This document shows, piece by piece, positions 24,416 to 34,317 of a stretch of 64,000 bases of DNA. The stretch comes from Hetaerina americana. Lineage: Eukaryota; Arthropoda; Insecta; Odonata; Calopterygidae. The position numbers were made by a program, and so were the translations under genes. Location of the stretch: the NCBI GenBank assembly GCA_022747635.1, contig JAKTNV010000003.1, forward strand, positions 102,282,954 through 102,346,953, in the 5' to 3' direction. Every line of letters begins with the position of its first letter. Position 1 is the first letter of the stretch. Below the pieces are notes generated by a model that saw only the letters and a list, made by a program, of their open reading frames with translations, had not been told where the DNA came from and ran no database searches.

Positions 24416-24821
24416 ATGAGCCAGAACGTTCAAGTCGAAAATTGCATTTATTAATAAATCGTTTCAGGCGTAACTTTGTGGAATTGTTCCATGATGAACA
24501 ATGTCAAAATAATACTTTGTAAATCCAATTAGAATTCAATTTTATTCTTCATGAGGATTTACGAAATTTCATTCTGATATTATTCACCCGAAACGAGAAA
24601 AAGATTCCTAATTATCATTTAGTCTTTTCAAACACCGTGGAAAGCAAAAATCTGCAAAAATATAATCTGAAAAGATTGGGTGAAAATTGTGCGTAGATAA
24701 AATACGTACCTTGAACACTGTTTATGTGGCAGATGAAATAACTGATCTTTGTGGAAACATTTTACCAACTGTTTTTTTTTATCCTTATGAAATATACACA
24801 ATATCCGTATAAAATATACAC

Positions 24822-25700
24822 AATATGATCTCTGCGGGAGTTCCACAGGGATCAGTTCTTGGTCCGTTCCTTTTTAATTTATTCACGGCAGATGTCCCTA
24901 ATATAGGAAAAAATGGGAACACTATGTTAGCTCTCTATGCCGATGATGCAGCCATTATCTGCCGAAGCGTCCAGGTTAAATACGCGGCAAAATATTTACA
25001 AGACGCAGTTAACAAGCTGGCAAAATGGTATAGAGAGTGGAGGATCGACTTAAATCCAGTCAAGACGCAAGCAGTAATCTTCTCTCGAAGAACTATTGAC
25101 TATGCAGATTCCTTAAACATCGAGGGAAATCCAATCCAATGGAAAGACACGGCGCTCTACCTAGGAGTTACTTTAGACACCTTGTTGCACTTCGCCCCAC
25201 ACATACGAAAAACCATTCTTAAAGCAGCTGGTAGCAGAGCAGGCCTTTCATACCTGCTTAGATCAGGAAACTTAGACAGGAAATTAAAACTAAAATTATA
25301 CACAGCATGCATAAGACCTATTATCACATACGCCAGTACGGCATGGGCAGGAATGGCGAATGTGACAGAAAAATTAAAACTTAATCAATTTGAAAAGAAA
25401 ACCCTCAAAACGATCCTTCGTCTACCGAATAACTACCCTGAGAAGGACCTGTACTCAACGGCCGGAATTGTAGAAATTGACAAATACATTAAAAACAACG
25501 CAATCAATTTCTACAAAAAACATGAAACAAAAGATGAAGAAATACTCCGAAATATTGGGAAAAATACAGTAATCAAGAAATGGGATGTCCATAAAAGACC
25601 AAGGGCAATTACAGAGGACGACAGCGACCAACCACTACCCAAGGCAAGACGCCGAGATAGTTGAATAAACACTTTTGAAAAAATTAATTAATTATTTAAA
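24822..25700 (+). mobile_element. Jockey-like LINE insertion, 5'-truncated
   Basis: It comprises the RT ORF above plus a short 3' part (AATAAACACTTTTGAAAAAATTAATT...). No clear target duplication was identified. It is related by motif to the minus-strand copy at 33040-34150 but less decayed. Confidence 0.7.
24825..25664 (+). CDS. 5'-truncated jockey-like LINE reverse transcriptase, open 279-codon ORF
   Basis: The frame opens inside the RT domain with ISAGVPQGSVLGPFLFNLFT, then ALYADDAAII with the catalytic YADD at residues 38-41, WYREWRIDLNPVKTQAVIFS (block 6), YLGVTLD (block 7), then thumb and C-terminal sequence with LKLKLYTACIRPIITYASTA (the LYxAxIRPILTYaspaW motif) and NQFEKKTLKTILRLPNNYPE. 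It ends in a basic tail. There is no stop over 279 codons, so the insertion is relatively young or under weak decay. The endonuclease and the RT fingers are absent: this is a typical 5'-truncated insertion and is not autonomous. The 5' junction lies near 24822 in AT-rich DNA. The ATG is an internal methionine, not a natural start. Confidence 0.85.
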   Translation: MISAGVPQGSVLGPFLFNLFTADVPNIGKNGNTMLALYADDAAIICRSVQVKYAAKYLQDAVNKLAKWYREWRIDLNPVKTQAVIFSRRTIDYADSLNIEGNPIQWKDTALYLGVTLDTLLHFAPHIRKTILKAAGSRAGLSYLLRSGNLDRKLKLKLYTACIRPIITYASTAWAGMANVTEKLKLNQFEKKTLKTILRLPNNYPEKDLYSTAGIVEIDKYIKNNAINFYKKHETKDEEILRNIGKNTVIKKWDVHKRPRAITEDDSDQPLPKARRRDS

Positions 25701-25837
25701 ATGCTGAAGGGTTAATCAGCAAAACAAATAGGTACATTCGCTGGTCGAAAACACCCGCATTGGGATAAGCCACAAGGGCGGCAATCCCGAAATACACATA
25801 TAGTCACGTGGTACCAAGTACTTCCTTATTTGTTTCC

Positions 25838-25840
<3 letters not shown>

Positions 25841-25917
<77 letters not shown>
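25841..25917. repeat. (TA)n microsatellite
   Basis: About 38 perfect TA units lie directly against the 5' end of the SINE family 3 copy. Confidence 0.97.
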
Positions 25918-25919
<2 letters not shown>

Positions 25920-26160
25920 GGGGTCCCGGTAGTCCAGGTGCTCAATACCCGGGCAAAACTCTTAGGGTACCCTCAGCTCTACCCAAGCTATATGATTTTT
26001 CGGGTACCAGGTCTTCCTGGGAAACAATAACCGGCTCAGGGAAAAGGAATGCCCCCCAACCCAAATGTGTAAATATCACATGCTCGGGCTTATTGACTGG
26101 GTGAACTCTATCATCACCTACCAAGCCGATCTTCGGGTTGATTACTATGTTTTATGTATG
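25918..26160 (+). repeat. SINE family 3 copy
   Basis: It carries the family body: GGGTACCAGGTCTTCCTGGG, CATAACCGGCTCAGGGAAA-like, TGGGTGAACTCTATCATCAC and the 3' block CGATCTTCGGGTTGATTACT. The same blocks occur at 51271-51437 and 51530-51630, and the upstream half occurs at 59655-59850. The tRNA-like head is degenerate in this copy. Confidence 0.7.
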
Positions 26161-26190
26161 ACATGACATTGACATGACATGACATGTGTT
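26157..26190. repeat. Short (ACATG)n tandem repeat
   Basis: GACATGACATTGACATGACA and neighbouring bases give about six imperfect ACATG units at the 3' end of the SINE copy. Confidence 0.8.
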
Positions 26191-27637
26191 TACGTCCATG
26201 GCACACCATACAGTGTGGCGACACTGCATCTAAATGCAAAAGTGTTCCCTAAAGCTAATTCATGGTTTTATACCAGCTGTTGCAAGAACCATTGGAGAAC
26301 ACTAATGAGTTGATAGGGAAGTAAAAAAGTAAAGACATTGGACGACGTGCGAGTTCATTAAGAAATTCACATATGAATTTATTTTCCATAAATTCTTTCC
26401 TTCTGGATTTTTAATGCCCTACTATAATTTTAATTTATAGCCATCGTTTCTTGCTAATTGCATATTATCAGTTCATTGCAATTAATAGTATTTACTCAAA
26501 TTACTTTAATAAATTGAAATTAAAGTAATTTATTACAAATGCATATTGTTTCTCAGTAGAAATATCTGATTTTTTTAGAGCGAATGATGGAAAAAATCCC
26601 GGGAAATCTGGCCCTTGCTGAAATATTTTCCTAGAAAATCGAATTTTTCGGCCTCTGTCTGAAAGTCGGGAAATTTATTTATCCTAAAATTCATGTTCCT
26701 TGAAACTGAAGTTGCCTAACGAGAGACTTGAAAAATCCACAGCTCTCAAGGAAATCATCACAAAGTGTTTTTCCGCTGCCGGGGGAAAAAAGGAAAACGG
26801 GGCATTAATAGCAATAGGACCGCGAGTGACAGGTGGGAATGCAAGGCGGGATCGAGGCGGTGGATTGTGCAAACATGGGTTTCGTGCTCCTGCTCCATTT
26901 GTTATCGCTCAAAAGGCGAAAGGAATAATACGCGCCTTTCCTTTCCCGCACGGAAGAAAAGGAACACGCGAACTCCTTGTCTTTTAGGAGACTGTTTCGC
27001 AGCAAACGCCCGGTGGAAATCGCCAAAAAAGGGGAGTTGGTCGATGTCGGTGCTGTTTTACGGAGGGAAGAATAAAAACACTCATCTCGTGGAATTTTTA
27101 GGTCCCTTGAAAAATAACTCGTTTGCTCTAATGCTGTCATCAGTTAGACATTTATTTTTTCTCCAGTCTCCGGTCGCCTCTGGGCCCGGAGAAGGGGAGA
27201 GACAACACGGTCACGCGGTTCAACAGTCCCTGTTGAATCGTTTTTATCTCTATTTTTAAGGTCATCATCTTCAGCATGGGGTTTCAATGGTAGGCTGGGA
27301 TGCGGTACCTCTATAAGGCATTCTTTTTCCTGACCTCTTTTAATCCTTTCATAGGACCTAGAATTAATTTTCGCACATCATCAGTTTATTCTCCATAGTC
27401 ATCATTGAACTTTCTCCGAAGTTCTCTTCATTGATTCTTTAATCACGGACTTTCATAAGTCATATATTATGCCTAAGAATGTGTCAGATTTGTTTTCCTC
27501 TTCTTCTCGATAGTATTTTCCGGAATTCGTTACTTCTCACTCACTTCGAAAAGATTTCATTATTATTTACACCTTCTATCCAATCCCTTTTTATCTTTTT
27601 TAAGTAACTCCACCCACAAAATCGTTTCTTATGCAAC
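26191..27637. other. Unassigned DNA with a slightly GC-richer patch
   Basis: The 26700-27260 patch carries overlapping frames of 95-164 residues on both strands, none with a domain or consistent third-position bias. A real exon here cannot be excluded. Confidence 0.45.
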
Positions 27638-27760
27638 AGTTTCAGAGTGTAAAAATCATTCGCTTTGACCGAGATTCGAACCCGAATCCCTCGATTTCCG
27701 GCCGATTGCTTTAGCCAGTTAAGCTATCGAGGCGTCCTCTTAAACTCTGACGTTTTGGGG
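27638..27760 (-). repeat. SINE family 2, tRNA-like head, minus strand
   Basis: On the minus strand: a leader CGTCAGAGTTTAAGAGGAC, then a tRNA-like fold at 27663-27733 starting GCCTCGATAGCTTAACTGGC. This contains a D-arm GCTT/AAGC, an A box, and the B box GGGTTCGAATCTCGG, followed by GCGAATGATTTTTACACTCT. The acceptor stem has one mismatch and there is no U at position 33 of the anticodon loop, so it is tRNA-derived and not a working tRNA. Confidence 0.7.
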
Positions 27761-27858
27761 CTTTTAAAGGAACAAGATGCTGTGACTTAATACCGTACAC
27801 ACAATGCCACAGGTATTTGTAGTTGTGCGCGACTCGCCACAGTCCACGGGGTTAAAGC

Positions 27859-28357
27859 CAACTTTCAACACTTAAGCTGTTTATACCTTGACAAATTCCA
27901 AAGAAACTGCGGGAGATGCCGCAACAATAACTTTTAACGGACTTATCCGCTAATATGGCACATGAAAATAATAAATTTTACTCTTTCAAAAAATAAATAA
28001 GAAATACCTAAATAAGAACAGGTACGAAGAATGGGATGTGAGACTACCACCTAAAAATTAGCTATTGCAAGACGAAGAAAAGAGCCGGTTCCCGAAGCAG
28101 GGAAGATGGATAGATCGCTGGGATACCAGCCAGAGGGCCAGAGTTCGATTCCCAGAGAAGCCTATGGGCACGCTCAACTTAACGTAAGCTATGTGGTTTT
28201 TTGAGTATCATATTTTCCAAAGAATCCTCATTCTATATAAGAAAAGGTCCCCCTATGCTTGAATTTCATACGCTGTAGGGCTTAGTATCAGGCGATTTCT
28301 GCCCTCACCTATCAAACCAATGATCGGTGACCAATGTTGAAATATGTGGTGGCATTC

Positions 28358-28370
<13 letters not shown>
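27859..28370 (+). repeat. Left arm of ~510-bp inverted repeat
   Basis: The arm is matched by the reverse complement of 29237-29750 with only about 15 differences by eye, roughly 97% identity. It begins CAACTTTCAACACTTAAGCT. It contains a minus-strand body of SINE family 2 (27890-27955), unassigned sequence, and a plus-strand SINE family 3 copy (about 28103-28325). It ends in CATTCATATGTA and a (TA)n tract. Confidence 0.95.
28103..28325 (+). repeat. SINE family 3 copy in left arm, with tRNA-like head
   Basis: A tRNA-like head (GATAGATCGCTGGGATACCA, B box GAGTTCGATTCCC) runs into the body GGGCACGCTCAACTTAA and a 3' region CAGGCGATTTCTGCCCTCAC followed by CTATCAAACC. The family copies at 59655-59850 and 25918-26160 share this order. 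An inverted twin lies in the right arm at about 29282-29507. Confidence 0.7.

Positions 28371-28452
<82 letters not shown>
28371..28452. repeat. (TA)n microsatellite at arm/loop junction
   Basis: About 41 perfect TA units at the end of the left arm. Confidence 0.97.
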
Positions 28453-28454
<2 letters not shown>

Positions 28455-28519
28455 AACCTACTTGTCAACGAATCTGCGAAGAAGACGACAGCTGTGGTCG
28501 AGAGAAGAAGATTAGAGGC

Positions 28520-28768
28520 GATTCCAAGAAACTGTGGGACATGCCGCAACAGTAACTTTTAACGGAGTTATCCGCTAATATGCATTTCAATGCAACAGTT
28601 ACAGTATGTAAAAATCATTCGCCTTGACCGGAATTCGAACACGGATCCCTCGATGTCCCAAAATTTCAGAGTTTAAGAGGACGCCTCGATAGCTTGACTG
28701 GCTAAAGCACTCGGCCGAACATCGGGGGATCCGGGTTCGAATCTCGGTCAAGGCGAATGATTTTTACA
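28520..28768. repeat. SINE family 2 foldback pair
   Basis: A minus-strand copy (28520-28656: body plus T-arm part) is followed head to head by a plus-strand copy with a full tRNA-like head (28683-28754). Segments 28608-28656 and 28719-28767 are inverted copies over 49 bp with about four or five differences. The plus head folds as a cloverleaf: acceptor GCCTCGA/TCAAGGC with one mismatch, D stem GCTT/AAGC, T stem CCGGG/CTCGG. The anticodon-loop position 33 is C, so it is not a functional tRNA. Confidence 0.78.
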
Positions 28769-28772
28769 GTCT

Positions 28773-28777
<5 letters not shown>

Positions 28778-28848
<71 letters not shown>

Positions 28849-28850
28849 TA
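28778..28850. repeat. (TA)n microsatellite 5' of the solo LTR
   Basis: Nearly pure (TA)n with one AA interruption ends exactly at the TGTAGCAG start of the LTR. Confidence 0.95.
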
Positions 28851-29140
28851 TGTAGCAGTTCATTTGTTTGTGCGATTCAGGGGTGTGCCGCGAGGTGTCA
28901 CCCTAGGACTGCTCCCAGGAGGAAACATTTTGACCCACGCATGACCAGTCACGCCTCAACTCCCGCCGAGCGTTCATCCCTCTTGTGCACGTTGCGCCCA
29001 TGGCAATATATCTTTCCGTGTTGACCTTGGTCTGTTATCCACAGCACTCAGAATAAATCTGCTGTTCATTCAAACGCTTTATATGTGCTTTATTAGTATT
29101 TCCTAGCACCGCCTGCGCTAATATAATTTACAGCACTCCC

Positions 29141-29143
<3 letters not shown>
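28851..29143 (+). mobile_element. Probable solo LTR, 293 bp
   Basis: The segment starts TGTAGCAGTTCATTTG and ends CAGCACTCCCACA, so it has the TGT...ACA termini of a retroelement LTR. It has an AATAAA signal at 29052-29057 placed about 90 bp before the end, as in an R-U5 arrangement. It is sharply bounded by (TA)n on both sides. No internal gag or pol sequence follows, so it would be the product of LTR-LTR recombination. The target duplication cannot be recognised inside the TA tract. The orientation rests on the AATAAA. Confidence 0.6.
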
Positions 29144-29226
<83 letters not shown>

Positions 29227-29236
29227 ATATATATAT
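29144..29236. repeat. (TA)n microsatellite 3' of the solo LTR
   Basis: About 45 TA units, one interruption (TATTATATA), running into the right arm. Confidence 0.95.
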
Positions 29237-29750
29237 ACATATATACATATGAATGCCACCACATATATCAATATTGGTTACCGATCATTGGTTTGATAGG
29301 TGAGGGCAGAAATCGCCTTATACTAAGCCCTACAGCGTATGAAATTCAAGCATAGGGGGACCTTTTCTTATGTAGAATGTGGATTCTTTGGAAAATATGG
29401 TACTAAAAAAACCACATAGCTTAGGTTAAGTTGAGCGTGCCCATAGGCTTCTCTGGGAATCGAACCCTGGCCCTCTGGCTGGTATCCCAGCGACCTATCC
29501 ATCTTCCCTGCTTCGGGAACCGGCTCTTTTCTTCGTCTTGCAATAGCTAATTTTTAGGTGGTAGTCTCACATCCCATTCTTCGTACCTGTTCTTATTTAG
29601 ATATTTCTTATTTATTTTTTGAAAGAGTAAACATTTATTATTTTCATGTGCCATATTAGCGGATAAGTCCGTTAAAAGTTATTGTTGCGGCATCTCCCAC
29701 AGTTTCTTTGGAATTTGTCAAGGTATAAACAGCTTAAGTGTTGAAAGTTG
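29237..29750 (-). repeat. Right arm of ~510-bp inverted repeat
   Basis: This is the inverted copy of 27859-28370. It contains the reversed SINE family 3 copy (about 29282-29507) and the plus-strand SINE family 2 body (about 29655-29735), and ends TTGAAAGTTG at 29750. No clear target duplication was found outside the arms. Confidence 0.95.
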
Positions 29751-29875
29751 TAAGGACATGTGCAATAGTAATTAGTTCCCTCGGTGTCTTTATTCTCTTT
29801 ATTGTAGAAACGGGGCCTCCACGTAATTCTACCGCCCTGATCCCCGCAAAGATTCTCTCATCTCCATCGAGAGTA

Positions 29876-31209
29876 CTACCTTGATCAAAACGTTCCCGGA
29901 ATAACCACCGTGTGGCGCTCCCATCGTTCCGATTTGAGTTCTGTTTTTTTTTGTTAAATTGGTACATCTGTTGTTGATATTCCCTTTAAATCTTAGTGTC
30001 ATAACTTGACATTTGCAAAAGTTACGTAGCCAAGAGTACATCTATCTCTGTGTGTGTTGGCGATTTTTTACAATTGCAGAAATGGATTTAAATTTGCAAC
30101 AACGAACTTGTATTAAATTTTGCGTAAAAAACGGATTTAGTGGCGCACGGACGTTGGAAATGTTGGAAAAGTGTTTCGGCAACGATTCTCTAAAAAAAAC
30201 GGTCGTTTACCAGTGGCACGAGCGGTTCAGAAGTGGTCGTGAGTCAATCGAAGATGATGAACGCAGTGGCAGACCATCGACATCGAAAGTCGGTGAAAAA
30301 ATTGATAAAGTAAAAGAAATGTTGGTCAATAACCGCAAATTAACCATCAGAGAAATAGCGGAGGACTTGAACATTGCCTATGGATCCGCCCAAGACATTG
30401 TGGTTAATGATTTGGGTTTCCGTCGAGAAGCAGCAAAGTTGGTGCCAAAAGACCTCAATTTCATGCAAAAAAGAGACCATGTTGACGTCGCAAAAGACAT
30501 GATTTGCGAGGCTGAATCCGATCCCACATTCATCAAAAGGATCATTACTGGAGACGAGACGTGGGTTTATGAGTACGACACGCAATCCAGACATCAGGCA
30601 AGTGAATGGCGTTCACCAAATGAGCCGAGACCAAAAAAACCACGTCGTTTTCAGTCAAAAAAGAAGGCAATGCTGACGGTTTTCATGGATTACAACGGTG
30701 TAGTGCATCATGAATTTTTGCCAGAAGGCCAGACAGTAAACAAAGAGTATTATTTGGGCGTTATGAGACGTTTGCGTGAAGCAATTCGCCGAAAGAGACC
30801 AGAAATGTGGGCAGAAAACTCGTGGATTTTGCACCATGATAACGCACCGTCGCACAGTGCTATCATTATTCGTAATTTTTTGACGAAAAATGCAACAAAT
30901 ACCATCCAACAGCCACCGAATTCACCTGATTTGGCTCCCTGTGACTTCTTTCTGTTCAATCGAGTTAAAAAACCATTACGGGGAACGCGTTTTAGCAGCC
31001 GAGAGGAAGTAATGGAAAAATCGCAGGAAGCACTGATGGACATACCGAAAACCGAATATAAAAAAATGTTTCGAGGATTGGATCAAGCGCTGGCATAAGT
31101 GTGTTGCAGTCGATGGGGATTACTTTGAAGGGGACAATATAGATTTAGATGAATAAACTTGTATTTTTAATTTTCTGAATAAATTCCGGGAAATTTTTGA
31201 TCAAGGTAG
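29876..31209 (+). mobile_element. Near-complete mariner element, 1334 bp
   Basis: The inverted ends 29876-29902 and 31183-31209 match over 27 bp with two mismatches and begin CTACCTTGATCAAAA. They are flanked by TA at 29874-29875 and 31210-31211. The length is that of a complete mariner. This is the best preserved transposon in the window. Confidence 0.95.
30082..31156 (+). pseudogene. Mariner transposase, one frameshift near the C-terminus
   Basis: The transposase would bind the inverted ends and cut and paste the element. The frame from ATG 30082 is open for 338 codons. The helix-turn-helix units lie at about residues 10-50 (KTVVYQWHERFRSG) and 85-112 (LTIREIAEDLNIAYGSAQDI). The linker motif is LVPKDL. 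The catalytic triad is D158 (ITGDETW), D253 (HHDNAPSH) and D288 (NSPDLAPCDFF), with exactly 34 residues between the last two, so DD34D. A run of seven A at 31060-31066 appears to hold one extra base: the ORF stops at 31096-31098, while the next frame continues as FEDWIKRWHKCVAVDGDYFE and on to a stop at 31154-31156, the usual mariner ending. All three catalytic residues are present, so decay is minimal. A sequencing or assembly error in the homopolymer is possible. Confidence 0.92.
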
Positions 31210-31211
31210 TA

Positions 31212-32976
31212 TGCATGGTTGTGCACCCGAAAATGGTGACCTCGAACGATCCTTGTTTTCTCCATGCTTTAGGGCCTGTTTCGTGCACGTTATGACGGAG
31301 ACATATGATAACGTTTTGATCCGGGACATCTGCGATTTCACTCGAAGATATGCGTGTTCGAATTCTGCCTCGGGCACGGGTTGTTGTCCAACTCGGTTGA
31401 TTGGGTCCCGTGGAAAGCCAAAGGGTTACTTCTCTGCATCCCAGTTTGTACTCGTTTGGCAGCTGCGGCGTCCAAGGAGCAAAACAAGAGTAACCCATGG
31501 CAACACGACTCTTTCCGCTTCCTCTTTGTGTCTCACAATCAGGGTCAGGCCCGTGGCCAAAAAGGGAGGGGTGGGCGACGTCAGAGATATCGGATTACCT
31601 CGACGGACGCTTGTTCGGGCTTTGCTAGGGATTCCAGGGAAGTTTTAGGTAAACATATTTTTTTCATTATGTGAAAATAGTAATTTGAATCCGGATCAGT
31701 GCGGAGAATATGCCGCAGCATGTTGGACAATGTTGGGCGTGTGCGCCCGGTGTCTCTCGCAGGTGAACGTGTCACATAAATTCACCACTGATCCCCGGAA
31801 ACTCATCTCTACCAACGACGACGTCCTTTGGCGTACTTTACCAGCCTTACTCGCTGAGCTAGTTTGTTTTTACCATGCGATCCATACGGACGAAAATGTC
31901 AAGCCTCTGAGAATAATCATTTCAGACGACTTTCAATATATCTCGAATCGTAGTGTAAGTAGCTGACTTTATTATCTATCAACCTCAGAATTTCCAGGTA
32001 CATAATGTTAGCGTATTCACAAAAAAAGTTTTTATATTTCCTTGATGGTTGGTTGAACTTCCTACGGCGGAAAAGAGGGCTGGAATTAGAGGGCGTCTAG
32101 ACACGCGAGCTCCTCGTGAATTGCCGAGGACCCAGAGCGTGGCGGTTGGGCGCCACGAAACCCTCCGCGAGCCACCATCGATCACCAAGGACAAGGAATT
32201 TCGGCTTCTCCGATTAAACTCCTTGCTTTAAGGGTCGAGGGTACACGTTTCGCCCTTCATGTTTTCTTCGCCGGCATAGCGCAATTTTATTGAGGGGGTT
32301 AGTCGTTGGCGGTCACCTCTCAATTGACTCTCTCCAGCACCTCCCTCGATTCGCCAGGCTGAAGTCACGAACCACTTAGGATAAATGTTTAATCTTCCAA
32401 CACCAGTCTTAATATGTTATCTGTTTCAAATGGGGCGTTTCCACCCCGTTTGTTGGTTTGAATCGACGGTAGATTCGCCTCCCTCCAAGGCTGCTGCCTC
32501 AGGGTCGGCTTAAGTGATCCTTGGGCCTGAAGGTCTTCCAACATAGCATGGAAGCTCTTGCCCGTCCGCCCATCGTAAGGTAGTAAACCTATTTACAACT
32601 CCTTTGGATCTGCAATCCTAATGAGGCAGGGTTGATACATATATGGAGGTAATTAAGTAGGTTTTTTTTAAAAAGAATGTAGGGTAGGAAGCTTATTATT
32701 ATTATTTTTTATTTTTATTATATTTTTGTTTTCCTCATTGTTATTTTTTATCTATTTTTCTTTTTTTTAATTTTGTTCATTATTATTTTTAATATTATAT
32801 ATATAATAAATTGGACAGCAACAAACAATATAGAAACACATAAAAAGATCACTCTCTGTATGCGATAGATGGGCATTAGGGTAGTAAGGATGAGGTCGCG
32901 TCATTGTCATGTAAAATTGGAAACACTTCTTTAAGGAAGGTTTTCAGTCTGTGTTTTCATTCCGGGGAAATAGGTG

Positions 32977-32981
<5 letters not shown>
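31212..32981. other. Unassigned DNA with GC-richer patches
   Basis: 31210-31660 and 32040-32230 are richer in G/C than the surroundings but have frames on both strands and no domain. 32690-32830 is T/A-rich low complexity. Nothing is assigned. Confidence 0.45.

Positions 32982-33023
<42 letters not shown>
32982..33023. repeat. (TA)n microsatellite at LINE 3' end
   Basis: About 21 TA units lie immediately beyond the 3' side of the minus-strand jockey-like LINE. Confidence 0.95.
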
Positions 33024-33029
<6 letters not shown>

Positions 33030-33039
33030 TATATATTTA

Positions 33040-34150
33040 AATATAGGTTTATAATTGGGGTAGGATTTTTTTTAATGGAAGTATCAGGGTTGTTGGGTAG
33101 ATTTATACTGGGGCATAAGATTGGGGTTCTTAAGCTTTATTTGGGTTTAGGATAATGTTAGGATATTGGATGTTCTGGTAGGGTCCGGTGGTAGTAGGTT
33201 AGGAAGTTCGGGAAAGCCAGGACCTTGATTTTTCTTTTTCTTGTTGCACTGAGGTGGTTGAGGTTTAGGGAGGGGGAAATCGCGTTCCTGTTGATTTGGG
33301 GTTGGATGAAGGGTGATTTTTGTGGGTATTTAGTTCTTCTTTTCTTTTTAGGGATGCAGGGTAAGGATTTAAGTATGTGTTGCGGGTATGGGAATTTGTT
33401 CGTGGATAGGGATGTGGACAATAGATTCTGGATAAGAGGATTTTTTGCCTGCTTGAGCGACTTCCTATAGATCACCAGTGCCATGGATACGACTTCATTG
33501 ATGGTGGCAAGGTTAAGTTCTCTGAAAATATTTCTGTTGTGAATGAACCAACGGGGGCCCCTCCTATCCTGCGGGCCATTTTATTTTGCCAAGTCTTAAT
33601 ACTATTTAATGCAAAGGCGGAGGATGTGGCCCATATTGGAGACGCATACAGAATTTGTGGAAGCAGTATAATATTCAGGCTATCTATTTTATTTCTAAGG
33701 GAGATTTTAGCGGTTTGGGTCAGCAGAGGTTGAAGAGTAAAGATAGATCGGATTTTAGAGATTTAGTGATTGATATGCGGAGTGAAGGTTAATTTAGAGT
33801 CCAGTATTACGCCTGAGAATGTATGGGTGGATTTCTGTGGTAGGATTTTTTGGCTGAGGGCAAGGTAAGAAAGTGTTGGTGAATTTGGAAGGGTAGATGC
33901 GGATGGGAAGCGCTGTCTGGTAAAACAGACTTTGGTGCATTTCGCAGGGTTAACAAATAACCTCCACTCTGCAAGCCAATCTTCAATTAAATCAGGGTGG
34001 TCTTGCGGAGCATCATCGGTTTCGTAGGGCCTCCAGATCTGGACTGCAATGACTGTATCATCGGCATAAAGAAATAGATGGGTTAAGGGATGGGTGGGAA
34101 TAAATATATTAAATAGTAAGGGACTTGGGACTGATCCTTGAAGGACGCGT
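33040..34150 (-). mobile_element. Jockey-like LINE, 5'-truncated, decayed RT
   Basis: From about 34150 on the minus strand: LQGSVPSPLLFNIFI (block 4), LFLYADDTVIAV with the catalytic box at 34057-34068, WLAEWRLFVNPAKCTKVCFT (block 6), FSGVILDSKLTFTPHINH (block 7) and then a stop. The downstream C-terminal part continues in another frame at 33484-33158 (IYRKSLKQAKNPLIQN early in that frame). The order and motifs match jockey-type RTs. Stops and shifts make it dead. The element ends next to a (TA)n tract. Confidence 0.78.
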
Positions 34151-34317
34151 TAAAAACATCGCAGAAGGAATGGATAACACCAAGACACTGAGCTGTTATA
34201 GCGGCATATTCTCTACGAATCTCAATGTATTGGGGGGGACTAATTTTATCGACTGCCTACGCCGTGGATCCGAGTTCGATTCTTAATATTTGCGAATTTA
34301 CAGAGTAACACTGCATA

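Noticed and set aside
26700..27259. Overlapping 95-164-residue frames as a host exon
   Set aside because: Frames exist on both strands with no domain, no codon bias and no good splice pair.
28683..28754. Possible functional tRNA gene
   Set aside because: It folds as a cloverleaf, but the acceptor stem has a mismatch, U33 is missing and it is followed by a SINE body repeated elsewhere; it is a tRNA-derived SINE head.
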